From Nitrososphaerota archaeon (lineage in GTDB: Archaea; Thermoproteota; Nitrososphaeria; Nitrososphaerales; Nitrosopumilaceae): a DNA stretch of 32,122 nucleotides. Location: assembly GCA_016872015.1 (NCBI GenBank), contig VHBK01000014.1, positions 1 to 32,122 of the forward strand. Direction: 5' to 3'. Shown one piece after another: positions 13,517 through 21,085 of this stretch. The notes beneath the pieces are model-generated. The model had not been told where the DNA came from. It did not search any database and saw only the letters and a list, made by a program, of their open reading frames with translations. Position 1 is the first letter of the stretch. Every line of letters begins with the position of its first letter. Both the position numbers and the translations under genes were made by a program.

Positions 13517-14677
13517 ATGATGTGGTCTGAAAAACATAGGCCAAAGAAAATCATCGACATGGTTGGAAACGAGGACTCTCGCAAATCTTTTGTCGAGTGG
13601 CTGACAAAATGGAAGGTAGGTGCAAAGCCGATTCTGCTTGTGGGCCCACCAGGAATAGGAAAGACAACGCTTGCGCATCTAGCTGCCAAAGAATTTTGCT
13701 ATGATCTAATAGGAATGAATGCAAGCGATGTTCGCAACAAATCAAGCATTGAAGAATTATTATCACCATTGCTTGGCAACACTAGTCTGCTTGGGAGGCC
13801 GATGATATTTGTCGACGAAGTGGATGGAATTCATGGCAGGTCTGACTTTGGGGGAGTAGAAGCACTACTCAAAATTCTCAAAGAGCCAACCATTCCGATA
13901 ATTCTGGCAGCAAACTCTGATGATTCTGATAAAATGAAGAACATCAAAAAAACAGCAAAGACAATATACCTCAAGCCGGTTCCGCCGCGACTACTCGGAC
14001 TATACCTGAACAAGGTCCTCAAAGAAGAAGGGGCAAAGCTCTCGCCAGGAACCATAATCAAAATAATTGTGGACTGCAAGGGAGACATTCGCTCGCTTTT
14101 GAACATGGCACAGGCTCAGCTTGGCGGATTTGACGTAATGACTGAAAAATCATTTGAAGCGCTAGATGTAGAGGTCGGCATCAACGCATTTTTCAAGGCA
14201 AAAACACTCAAAGAAGCGCAGAGCGTTCTGTATTCTCTGCGAATTGATCCGCGAGAGAAAATTAACGCGTTTTATTCCAGTATTGTGACTAGCAATATTT
14301 CAAACCGGGACATGGCACGACTATTGGATGTAATATCTGAGGCAGATGTTTTGTATGGAAAAATAATGAGAACGCAAGAATGGCGACTGCTCCGATACTT
14401 GGATAATATTTTGCTAAAATTATACTCTGAAGAACTAGCTGTGCAATATTCTCAGTATAATTTGTCGTGGCCGCTCTTGAACAAGCTGCGATGGGACGGC
14501 AAAGTCATTAAATCACTTGGTGCAAGCTTGGCTAAACAATTCCATGTTTCTACTAGTACGATTGCGACACATTATTTGCCGTACATTTTGTTTTGCATCA
14601 AAAACAAAAAGCTGGAACTCGAAGTTAATCCTGAATATACAGAGGTAATCCAAAAGGAGATTGAGCTGATAAAATGA
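13517..14677 (+). CDS. rfcL: Replication factor C large subunit (clamp loader)
   Basis: This AAA+ ATPase loads the PCNA sliding clamp together with the small RFC subunit. The Walker A motif is G43-PPGIGK-T50, Walker B is V-D100-E101-V-D103, and a sensor 1-type ILAANSDD and the arginine-containing GDIRSLLNMAQ follow. The C-terminal region is the helical collar. The protein has 386 residues, shorter than the roughly 470-500 residues of typical euryarchaeal RfcL. It lacks the terminal Lys-rich tail and PCNA-binding QxxLxxFF-type motif, ending IQKEIELIK instead. The start codon is ATG at 13517; a second ATG follows immediately. The stop overlaps the next gene start (ATGA), a sign of translational coupling. 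Confidence 0.94.
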   Translation: MMWSEKHRPKKIIDMVGNEDSRKSFVEWLTKWKVGAKPILLVGPPGIGKTTLAHLAAKEFCYDLIGMNASDVRNKSSIEELLSPLLGNTSLLGRPMIFVDEVDGIHGRSDFGGVEALLKILKEPTIPIILAANSDDSDKMKNIKKTAKTIYLKPVPPRLLGLYLNKVLKEEGAKLSPGTIIKIIVDCKGDIRSLLNMAQAQLGGFDVMTEKSFEALDVEVGINAFFKAKTLKEAQSVLYSLRIDPREKINAFYSSIVTSNISNRDMARLLDVISEADVLYGKIMRTQEWRLLRYLDNILLKLYSEELAVQYSQYNLSWPLLNKLRWDGKVIKSLGASLAKQFHVSTSTIATHYLPYILFCIKNKKLELEVNPEYTEVIQKEIELIK

Positions 14678-14997
14678 GCTGGCGTAAAATCCCAATGAAA
14701 TTCCCCGGCACATGCATTGTGTGTAATCAGAAAATTGAGGTAAATGAGGTAGGCCTGTGGGCAAAGGGACTTGGAGTCAAACACGAAAAATGTGCAGAAA
14801 AAGAGGTAAAGGAGCTCAAATGTATCATCTGTGGAGGCCCTGCTGGATGTGCAAAGTGCGAGTTTGCAGAGGACTGTGATAGAAATATGGTGTCGGAATT
14901 GTGTGTGTGCAAAAAGTGCGGCGACTCGCAGGAATCATTTTTGGATTATCAAAATGCCGTAAAAAAGAATTACACTCTTCTAAATCTTAAAATTTAA
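14674..14997 (+). CDS. Cysteine-rich zinc-ribbon-type protein coupled to rfcL
   Basis: This 107-residue protein has eleven cysteines. A first site is C14-x2-C17, H37-x2-C40, the spacing of a treble-clef or PARP-like zinc finger. A second cluster of eight cysteines (C50, C53, C59, C62, C68, C77, C79, C82) could bind two more metals or, less likely, an Fe-S cluster. I do not know the family. Its ATG overlaps the rfcL stop by four bases (ATGA), so translation is coupled and the product may act with the clamp loader or DNA. It is cytoplasmic, with no signal peptide. Confidence 0.85.
   Translation: MSWRKIPMKFPGTCIVCNQKIEVNEVGLWAKGLGVKHEKCAEKEVKELKCIICGGPAGCAKCEFAEDCDRNMVSELCVCKKCGDSQESFLDYQNAVKKNYTLLNLKI
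14987..14995 (+). promoter_or_regulatory. TATA-like box inside the end of the cysteine-rich protein gene
   Basis: Cttaaaatt is centred about 27 bases before the TTG start at 15018. The downstream gene can therefore be transcribed separately from rfcL. Confidence 0.4.
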
Positions 14998-15017
14998 GCG
15001 CAAAAGAAAGCCGTACA

Positions 15018-15326
15018 TTGGCTGACGACACCCAGATTGAGACAAAAAAAGAAGAGGTAACATATCAGATTCCTCAGTATAATCCGCAGCACATTCTGAG
15101 CCCTGAATACAAGGGAACATCAAACTATGAGATGGGTGTAGGTGATCTGCTCAAGCAAAAGGCGGAGGAGCTGGAAAATCTTCGAGGCAACCCAGATGCA
15201 ACCCAGGCACAAATCAAGCAGGCAGAAGAAGACCTCAAAAAACTAGAGACTTTATACGAAAACTATAACATCGGCATGAATGTCTTTAGGACTGCCAAGG
15301 GCGGCAGGGACAAAATCCGAGATTAA
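15018..15326 (+). CDS. Small coiled-coil protein of unknown function
   Basis: The protein has 102 residues from a TTG start at 15018. The N-terminal 40 residues are polar with YQIPQYNPQHILSPEYKG. Residues about 42-80 form a charged helix with heptad-like spacing (LLKQKAEELENL, then QIKQAEEDLKKLETLYENY), consistent with a coiled coil. The end is basic (KGGRDKIRD). No catalytic motif is visible and I do not recognise a family. It lies between the rfcL operon and the carboxylase operon. The TTG start is supported by the TATA-like box about 27 bases upstream and by the absence of any nearby ATG in frame. Confidence 0.75.
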   Translation: MADDTQIETKKEEVTYQIPQYNPQHILSPEYKGTSNYEMGVGDLLKQKAEELENLRGNPDATQAQIKQAEEDLKKLETLYENYNIGMNVFRTAKGGRDKIRD

Positions 15327-15371
15327 TTTTCTCAATGCGATCAGAGAATTTTCTATAACACAACGATCTAA

Positions 15372-15379
15372 AATTAATA
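15372..15379 (+). promoter_or_regulatory. TATA-like box for the carboxylase operon
   Basis: Aattaata lies about 40 bases upstream of the ATG at 15416. It predicts a start of transcription near 15402 and a short leader of about 14 bases. Confidence 0.4.
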
Positions 15380-15415
15380 TAGAGTTGGTGGTGTTCAGTT
15401 GTTGCAGGGCCTGGC

Positions 15416-16963
15416 ATGCATACTGACAAGATTGAAAAATTTCTAGAAAAGCAAAAGACGGCACTTGCAAGTGGCGGCCAAGACAAAATAGTATCTCAGC
15501 ATGAAAAAGGAAAACTAACTGCCCGGGAGCGAATTCATCTTTTATTGGATGAGGGAAGCTTTACGGAAATTGATGCACTAACAACTCACCATTATTATGA
15601 ATATGACATGCAGAAAAAAAAATTCTTCACCGACGGTGTCATTACTGGATATGGCACAATTAATGGCAGACAGGTCTTTGTCTTTGCATATGATTTCACT
15701 GTATTAGGCGGCACACTGTCTCAGATGGGTGCCAAAAAAATTACAAAACTAATGGATCATGCGGTGCGCACAGGCTGTCCTATAATAGGAATAGCTGACT
15801 CTGGCGGAGCAAGAATTCAGGAAGGAATTCTAAGTCTTGATGGATTTGCAGACATTTTCTATCACAACGAGCTAGCATCTGGAGTTGTGCCACAAATCAC
15901 TGCAAGCATTGGGCCCTCTGCAGGTGGTGCAGTATATTCTCCCGCAATGACTGACTTTGTCATAATGGTGGAAAAGGCAGGAACAATGTATGTGACAGGC
16001 CCTGAAGTGGTAAAGACTGTTCTTGGCGAGGAAGTATCGTTTGAAGATCTTGGCGGCGCAATGACACATGGAACAAAATCTGGTGTTGCTCACTTTGTTG
16101 CAAAAAATGAATACGACTGTTTTGATAAAATCAAGACCCTACTCTCATACATTCCATCAAACAACACTGAAGAAGCACCACATGTTGCAACCGACGATGA
16201 TCCAAACAGAATGGATCACAACCTCATAAATAAAATTCCAGAAAACTCGCTTCAGCCATATGACATGAAGGAAATACTGCTCTCTGTTGTTGACAATAAC
16301 CAGTTATTTGAAGTCCATGAATTATTTGCACAAAATGTAATTGTTGGATTTGCAAGAATGAACGGCAGAACTGTAGGTATTGTGGCAAACCAGCCAATGT
16401 ATCTGGCAGGTGCACTCGATATAGATTCATCAAACAAGGCTTCGCGATTCATTCGATATTGTGATGCATTCAACATTCCAATTATCACATTTGTTGACAC
16501 ACCAGGCTACATGCCAGGAACCAACCAAGAACACAATGGTATCATCAGACACGGAAGCAAGCTTCTATACGCATATTGCGAGGCAACCGTTCCAAAAATC
16601 ACACTTGTAATTGGCAAAGCCTACGGTGGTGCATACATTGCAATGGGAAGCAAGAACCTTCGAACCGACATTAATTATGCGTGGCCAACTGCACAAATTG
16701 CTGTGCTGGGCTCAGAAGCAGCAGTCAAAATCATGAACAAAAAAGACTTGGACAATGCCAAAAACCCAGACGAGCTCAAAAAACAACTAACTGCTGAATT
16801 TAACGAAAAGTTTGCAAATCCATATGTTGCCGCATCAAACGGCTCAGTTGATTCTGTAATTGATCCCGCTCAGACCAGACCAATGCTCATAAAGGCACTA
16901 GAAATGCTTGCAAACAAGCGAGACAAACAACTTCCTCGAAAACACGGAAACATAAACCTGTGA
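15416..16963 (+). CDS. pccB: Acyl-CoA carboxylase carboxyltransferase subunit
   Basis: This is the carboxyltransferase of a biotin-dependent acetyl-CoA/propionyl-CoA carboxylase, the CO2-fixing enzyme of the thaumarchaeal 3-hydroxypropionate/4-hydroxybutyrate cycle. The 515-residue chain fuses both crotonase-like halves, as in PccB. The first half has DSGGARIQEG and the oxyanion segment GPSAGGAVYSPAMTDF; the second has VDTPGYMPGTNQE and KAYGGAYIAMGSKNL. The biotin carboxylase gene begins four bases after the stop and the biotin carrier gene follows, giving a complete three-gene enzyme in one operon. Archaea lacking a fatty acid synthase use one such enzyme for both acetyl-CoA and propionyl-CoA. 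That dual role is established for the cycle and inferred here. Confidence 0.95.
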   Translation: MHTDKIEKFLEKQKTALASGGQDKIVSQHEKGKLTARERIHLLLDEGSFTEIDALTTHHYYEYDMQKKKFFTDGVITGYGTINGRQVFVFAYDFTVLGGTLSQMGAKKITKLMDHAVRTGCPIIGIADSGGARIQEGILSLDGFADIFYHNELASGVVPQITASIGPSAGGAVYSPAMTDFVIMVEKAGTMYVTGPEVVKTVLGEEVSFEDLGGAMTHGTKSGVAHFVAKNEYDCFDKIKTLLSYIPSNNTEEAPHVATDDDPNRMDHNLINKIPENSLQPYDMKEILLSVVDNNQLFEVHELFAQNVIVGFARMNGRTVGIVANQPMYLAGALDIDSSNKASRFIRYCDAFNIPIITFVDTPGYMPGTNQEHNGIIRHGSKLLYAYCEATVPKITLVIGKAYGGAYIAMGSKNLRTDINYAWPTAQIAVLGSEAAVKIMNKKDLDNAKNPDELKKQLTAEFNEKFANPYVAASNGSVDSVIDPAQTRPMLIKALEMLANKRDKQLPRKHGNINL

Positions 16964-16967
16964 TATT

Positions 16968-18461
16968 ATGATAAAAAAAGTCCTAATCGCAAACAGGGGA
17001 GAAATCGCGTTGCGTGTTATCCGAACATGTAAGGCACTGGGACTCAAAACAGTTGCGGTATATTCTGATGAGGATTACAACTCACTTCATGTCAAAAAGG
17101 CAGATGAGGCATATCACATTGGCAAGGCCGCTCCAAAGGAAAGCTATCTGAATCAGGAAAAAATTCTTGATGCCATACTAAAGTCTGGCTCTGATGCAAT
17201 TCATCCGGGATATGGATTCCTATCTGAGAACTCTGACTTTGCACAACTATGTGAAGACAACAAAATCAATTTCATTGGACCATCAGCTGCATCAATGGAT
17301 CTTTGCGGTGATAAGATGCGTTGCAAGGAGGCAATGTTCAAGGCAAAGGTGCCAACAGTTCCCGGCAGTCCGGACCTAGTCAAAGACGTCAATGAGGCAC
17401 TAGACATTGCAAATGAAATTGGCTATCCGGTTTTGCTAAAATCAGTATATGGTGGAGGAGGAAGAGGAATCAGACTAGTCAACAGTGACAAGGAACTCAA
17501 AGAAGCATACGAGACAGTAACGGGAGAATCCATTGCAGCATTTGGAAAATCTGCTATACTAGTCGAGAAATTCCTAGAAAAAATCAGGCACATTGAATAC
17601 CAGATGGCGCGAGACAAGCACGGAAATGCAGTGCACATCTTTGAGAGAGAGTGCTCAATTCAGCGACGCAACCAAAAACTAATCGAGCAGACCCCGTCAC
17701 CAGCAGTTGATCAAAAGACTCGAGACAGAATTGGTGAGCTTGTTGTAAAGGCAGCAGAGGCAGTAGATTACACAAACCTTGGAACTGCGGAATTCTTGCG
17801 AGCAGACAATGGCGATTTCTATTTCATTGAAATAAATGCAAGACTCCAAGTAGAGCACCCAATCACGGAACTAGTCTCTGGCTTGGACTTGGTAAAACTG
17901 CAACTAGACATTGCAAACGGCGAACCACTACCATTCAAACAAAAAGACTTACACATGAATGGTTATGCAATAGAATGCAGAATCAATGCAGAGGACACAT
18001 TTTTGGACTTTGCGCCATCGACAGGCCCAGTACCAGATGTTACAATACCTTCCGGCCCTGGAGTTAGATGTGATACATACCTGTATCCGGGATGCACAGT
18101 CTCTCCGTTCTATGATTCACTAATGGCAAAACTCGTTACATGGGGCCAAACATTTGAGGAATCACGAATTCGAATGCTAAATGCACTAAATGACTTTTAC
18201 ATCCAGGGAGTAGAGACATCCATACCTCTATACAAGACAATTCTCAAGACAGAGGAATACAAGAAGGGAAATCTTTCCACTGACTTCTTGAAGCGATATG
18301 GAATAATTGACAAGCTTACTGCAGATATCAAAGAAGACCAAAAGCAAAAGCAAGACGCTGCAATTGCAGGCGCTATCATGCACTCGGAATTCTTTAGAAG
18401 CAAGGTAAAATCCTCAAATACTCCTAGCCACCGCTGGAAGAGCCACATGGATAGGAGATAA
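16968..18461 (+). CDS. accC: Biotin carboxylase subunit of acyl-CoA carboxylase
   Basis: This ATP-grasp enzyme carboxylates biotin on the carrier protein, using bicarbonate and ATP. It begins with IANRGEIALRVIRTC. The glycine-rich ATP loop is GGGGRG at residues 162-167, and EINARLQVEHPITE carries metal ligands and the bicarbonate-site arginine. The C-terminal biotin-carboxylase domain follows, then a Lys/Gln-rich tail of about 45 residues ending in HMDRR that is longer than in the bacterial enzyme. It is the middle gene of the operon: four bases after pccB and two bases before the carrier protein gene. Confidence 0.95.
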   Translation: MIKKVLIANRGEIALRVIRTCKALGLKTVAVYSDEDYNSLHVKKADEAYHIGKAAPKESYLNQEKILDAILKSGSDAIHPGYGFLSENSDFAQLCEDNKINFIGPSAASMDLCGDKMRCKEAMFKAKVPTVPGSPDLVKDVNEALDIANEIGYPVLLKSVYGGGGRGIRLVNSDKELKEAYETVTGESIAAFGKSAILVEKFLEKIRHIEYQMARDKHGNAVHIFERECSIQRRNQKLIEQTPSPAVDQKTRDRIGELVVKAAEAVDYTNLGTAEFLRADNGDFYFIEINARLQVEHPITELVSGLDLVKLQLDIANGEPLPFKQKDLHMNGYAIECRINAEDTFLDFAPSTGPVPDVTIPSGPGVRCDTYLYPGCTVSPFYDSLMAKLVTWGQTFEESRIRMLNALNDFYIQGVETSIPLYKTILKTEEYKKGNLSTDFLKRYGIIDKLTADIKEDQKQKQDAAIAGAIMHSEFFRSKVKSSNTPSHRWKSHMDRR

Positions 18462-18463
18462 GC

Positions 18464-18976
18464 ATGGAATACAAAATAGCTGAAATCGAGGCGGCATTTA
18501 ACGGCCAAGTCTTACAAAAGACAGGAGAATCTGATTACACAATCAAAATTAACGACAAACAGCACACACTCAAAATTCTAAAAATGAATACACGTGGAAT
18601 AGAGTTTGTCTTGGATTCTCATGTCCACACCGTAAAATATCTGGATGCTGGAACTGCGCAAATGAAAATGGTAGTTGATGGCACTCCGTTTACAGTAAAC
18701 ATGCATCATTCCCTAAACGAGATTGTTTTCAAGAATTCTGGCGGCGGAGACTCGGGCGACGCACAGACTGCACTACACAGCCAAATTCCAGGCAAAGTAG
18801 TCTCTGTCAATGTGAGCGAGGGCGACAGTGTCAAAAAGGGAGACGTCGTCTGTGTTTTAGAATCAATGAAGATGCAGGTATCAATAAAATCACACAAGGA
18901 CGGCACTGTGAAGAAAATCAAGGTAAAGCCTACAGCATCTGTTGCAAAAAACGATATTCTAGCAGAAATAGAATAA
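18464..18976 (+). CDS. accB: Biotin carboxyl carrier protein
   Basis: This 170-residue protein shuttles carboxybiotin between the carboxylase and carboxyltransferase. The C-terminal biotinyl domain has the modification site E-S-M-K136-M, with the lysine 34 residues before the C-terminus, as is usual. Ser replaces the common Ala of EAMKM. A flexible Gly/Ser/Asp linker (about residues 93-100) precedes it. The N-terminal part is a beta-rich domain with NDKQHTLKI and an HTVKYL segment, similar to carrier subunits of propionyl-CoA carboxylases. The ATG lies two bases after the accC stop. A minus-strand peroxiredoxin gene converges five bases downstream. Confidence 0.94.
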   Translation: MEYKIAEIEAAFNGQVLQKTGESDYTIKINDKQHTLKILKMNTRGIEFVLDSHVHTVKYLDAGTAQMKMVVDGTPFTVNMHHSLNEIVFKNSGGGDSGDAQTALHSQIPGKVVSVNVSEGDSVKKGDVVCVLESMKMQVSIKSHKDGTVKKIKVKPTASVAKNDILAEIE

Positions 18977-18981
18977 AGAAT

Positions 18982-19452
18982 TTAGTTTCCTTTTTTGAGG
19001 AAATCAATTATCTCTTGGTAGTTTGGCTCAACTAGAGGACTTTCAGATACCCACTTGTATGATACTGTGCCGTTCTCATCTAATATGAAGACAGAGCGCT
19101 TTGCTGCGTCGTATCCTTTTACGTGTAAGAGATCTGGCATTAGTATGTCATAGTCTCGAATTGTCTTTGACTTGTAGTCTCCAAGTATCGGATAGTTGAA
19201 ATGGAATTTTTCTGCAAACGCCTTGTTTGCAAAGGGGCCGTCATTTGAAATTCCAATTACTTGGGCGCCGAGTGCAGAGATCTCACCCCACCTGTCCCGG
19301 AATGTGCACAATTCTGTGGTGCATACTGGAGAGCTTGCGGCAACAAAAAATGACAGGACCACTTTTTTGCCCTTAAACTCGGAGAGCTTTCTCATTTTTA
19401 GATCGGTATCTACTAGCTCAAACTCTGGAGCCATTTGGCCGACATTTACCAT
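18982..19452 (-). CDS. Peroxiredoxin, Bcp/PrxQ-like
   Basis: This 156-residue thiol peroxidase has the AhpC/TSA fold. The peroxidatic cysteine is C44 in SPVCTTELCTFRD and a candidate resolving cysteine is C49, five residues on, as in the alpha2-type PrxQ/Bcp proteins. The conserved Ser/Thr three residues before C44 is present (S41). The conserved proline seven residues before (PxxxTxxC) is Val37, which is unusual. The catalytic arginine is in KRSVFILD. It has no signal peptide and so acts in the cytoplasm. It is divergent from nuoA with facing TATA-like boxes. Confidence 0.93.
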   Translation of the reverse strand: MVNVGQMAPEFELVDTDLKMRKLSEFKGKKVVLSFFVAASSPVCTTELCTFRDRWGEISALGAQVIGISNDGPFANKAFAEKFHFNYPILGDYKSKTIRDYDILMPDLLHVKGYDAAKRSVFILDENGTVSYKWVSESPLVEPNYQEIIDFLKKGN

Positions 19453-19472
19453 AAATAAAAAATTTCAAATGC

Positions 19473-19480
19473 GATATATC
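19473..19480 (-). promoter_or_regulatory. TATA-like box for the peroxiredoxin gene
   Basis: Gatatatc on the minus strand is centred about 25 bases before the ATG at 19452, which predicts a leaderless transcript. Confidence 0.45.
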
Positions 19481-19482
19481 AA

Positions 19483-19496
19483 TGATGTCAACATCA
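19483..19496. repeat. Inverted repeat in the peroxiredoxin/nuoA intergenic region
   Basis: TGATGT and ACATCA flank the two bases CA. The site lies between the divergent TATA-like boxes of peroxiredoxin (19473) and nuoA (19538), immediately upstream of the former. It could be a regulator site, though six-base arms may arise by chance. Confidence 0.3.
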
Positions 19497-19537
19497 AATT
19501 TCTGATCGCCAAATTTTGTTCATTTCTTCAGTACCTT

Positions 19538-19546
19538 TTTATATAA
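19538..19546 (+). promoter_or_regulatory. TATA box for the complex I operon
   Basis: Tttatataa is centred about 26 bases upstream of the TTG start of nuoA. It is among the strongest TATA matches in the window and probably drives the whole nuoABCDHIJKMLN operon as a leaderless mRNA. Confidence 0.6.
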
Positions 19547-19567
19547 ACAACCGGGTGTCAAGCTGAT

Positions 19568-19942
19568 TTGGTTGGGGAATATGCGGCTAGCTATAGTCAT
19601 GTTCTTCTCATGTTTGGCTTTGCAATCATGGCTGTAGGCCCTGCACTTTTGATATCACGTATGATTTCGCCAAGAAAACTGAGTAATCCAGTAAAGTTCC
19701 TCCCAATGGAAGCAGGCCAAGTCCCCAAGGGAGAGGGAAGAACCCACTTTATGATGCAGTATTACGCTTACGTTCTGATGTTTGTTGTATTTGATGTGAT
19801 GGCAATATTCCTGTATGCATGGGGCAGCTCGCTTTTGAATCTGCCCAAGACTGCGACTTTGCCAATAATTGCATTTTTAGGAATCATGTTTGCGGCAATG
19901 GCTTTTGCTTTGTATCAATCAAAGAGGAGAAACATTTGGTAA
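19568..19942 (+). CDS. nuoA: Complex I subunit A
   Basis: This 124-residue membrane subunit of the NADH dehydrogenase-like proton pump has three transmembrane segments (about residues 9-31, 64-88 and 93-115). Between the first two is the conserved cytoplasmic loop with NPVKFLPMEAGQVPKGEGR; the subunit-A family usually has a Cys where this protein has Ala. The FDVMAIFLYAW acidic segment in the second helix is typical. TTG at 19568 is chosen because it lies at leaderless distance from a strong TATA box; a nearby ATG (19581) is out of frame. It is first in an 11-gene operon. Confidence 0.9.
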   Translation: MVGEYAASYSHVLLMFGFAIMAVGPALLISRMISPRKLSNPVKFLPMEAGQVPKGEGRTHFMMQYYAYVLMFVVFDVMAIFLYAWGSSLLNLPKTATLPIIAFLGIMFAAMAFALYQSKRRNIW

Positions 19943-19985
19943 GTCTTAATACCACTTTCAAATGGATCACAAGTGAGGGATCATA

Positions 19986-20501
19986 TTGCTAAAGGACTTG
20001 CTTACTCCACAAAACGCCAACGTATTTGTTGGAAAACTTGGCGATGTTCTAGTCAAGGCAGTAGACCAACCATTGGGATATGCCATTAACTGGAGTAGGC
20101 TTTGGTCACTTTGGCCTGTGCATATTGAAACTGCATGTTGCAGTGTAGAGTTTGGCGCCGCATCCAGCCCAAGATATGACGTTGAAAGATTTGGAATCAT
20201 CGAGGCATTTGGCTCACTACGACAATGTGATCTGGTGGTAGTCCAAGGAACCATCACAAGAAAGATGGCGCCAAGACTAAGACTAGTCTATGACCAGATG
20301 CCAGAGCCAAAATACGTCATTGCCATGGGTGCATGCGCAATTACCGGAGGATTGTACTTTGATTCGTATAATGTCTTGCCTGGAATTGACGGAATCCTAC
20401 CAGTAGATGTGTACGTGCCAGGTTGCCCCCCAAGACCTGAGACACTAATCCAGGGATGCATGCTATTACAAGAGAAAATCAAGAGGCTAAAGGCCAGGTA
20501 A
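19986..20501 (+). CDS. nuoB: Complex I subunit B (N2 cluster)
   Basis: This 171-residue peripheral subunit holds the terminal [4Fe-4S] cluster N2, which hands electrons to quinone. The ligands are the tandem pair C51-C52 (ETACCSVEFG), C117 (AMGACAITGG) and C147 (VPGCPPRPE). The start is TTG at 19986 with a GAGGG Shine-Dalgarno-like sequence about seven bases upstream. The gene follows nuoA after a 43-base gap and is followed by nuoC after six bases. Confidence 0.95.
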   Translation: MLKDLLTPQNANVFVGKLGDVLVKAVDQPLGYAINWSRLWSLWPVHIETACCSVEFGAASSPRYDVERFGIIEAFGSLRQCDLVVVQGTITRKMAPRLRLVYDQMPEPKYVIAMGACAITGGLYFDSYNVLPGIDGILPVDVYVPGCPPRPETLIQGCMLLQEKIKRLKAR

Positions 20502-20507
20502 TGCTAG

Positions 20508-21083
20508 ATGAGCACACAAGAAACACAACCCGTAGAACAGCCAGCGCCGCCAGCAAAGCCTGCGTCTCCGCCAGCGCCAGTAAAGGAGTTGCCGAAATTT
20601 GAAAAATCAATTGCTGACAAAATTGAAGGCAAGTTTGGCGCAAAAATCAAAGTCGAATTTGTAAAACCGCTCAGAATTAGAATAAAAACACCAAAGGAAG
20701 AGGTACTTGCAGTAGCAAAATTCCTTCGCGATGAAATGCATTATGACCACGCAGAGTCTGTAACGGGAGTTGACTATCCAGCAGAAAAGGAAATCGAGGT
20801 TGTGTATCACTTGGGTTCCTATACCGATCCGGAACTTGCAAACCACGTTCTGACCCTGGCAACAAGAGCACCAAGAGAAGAAAACCCAAATCCTGGCTCT
20901 GATAGCACAAGACTTCCTAGTCTTAGAGATATTTTCTACAGCGTTGAATTTCATGAGCGAGAATGTTTTGAAATGCTTGGCGTTTACTTTGAGGGTCATC
21001 CAGATAACAGAAGATTACTTCTCCCAGAAGACTGGGCAGATCTACCACCAATGCGCAAGGACTTTAAGATAAAGGGACGATAG
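20508..21083 (+). CDS. nuoC: Complex I subunit C
   Basis: This 191-residue peripheral-arm subunit has no cofactor. The family motif ERECFEMLGVYFEGHPDNRR followed by LLLPEDW is near the C-terminus, and the end MRKDFKIKGR is typical. The first 28 residues are a Pro/Ala-rich extension that looks disordered. It is not fused to NuoD, unlike some bacterial forms. Two bases separate its stop from nuoD. Confidence 0.94.
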   Translation: MSTQETQPVEQPAPPAKPASPPAPVKELPKFEKSIADKIEGKFGAKIKVEFVKPLRIRIKTPKEEVLAVAKFLRDEMHYDHAESVTGVDYPAEKEIEVVYHLGSYTDPELANHVLTLATRAPREENPNPGSDSTRLPSLRDIFYSVEFHERECFEMLGVYFEGHPDNRRLLLPEDWADLPPMRKDFKIKGR

Positions 21084-21085
21084 AT

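Noticed and set aside
14674-14997. Ferredoxin interpretation of the cysteine-rich protein
   Set aside because: The spacings CxxC, CxxxxxC, CxxC do not match CxxCxxCxxxCP. The HxxC partner of the first pair points to zinc.
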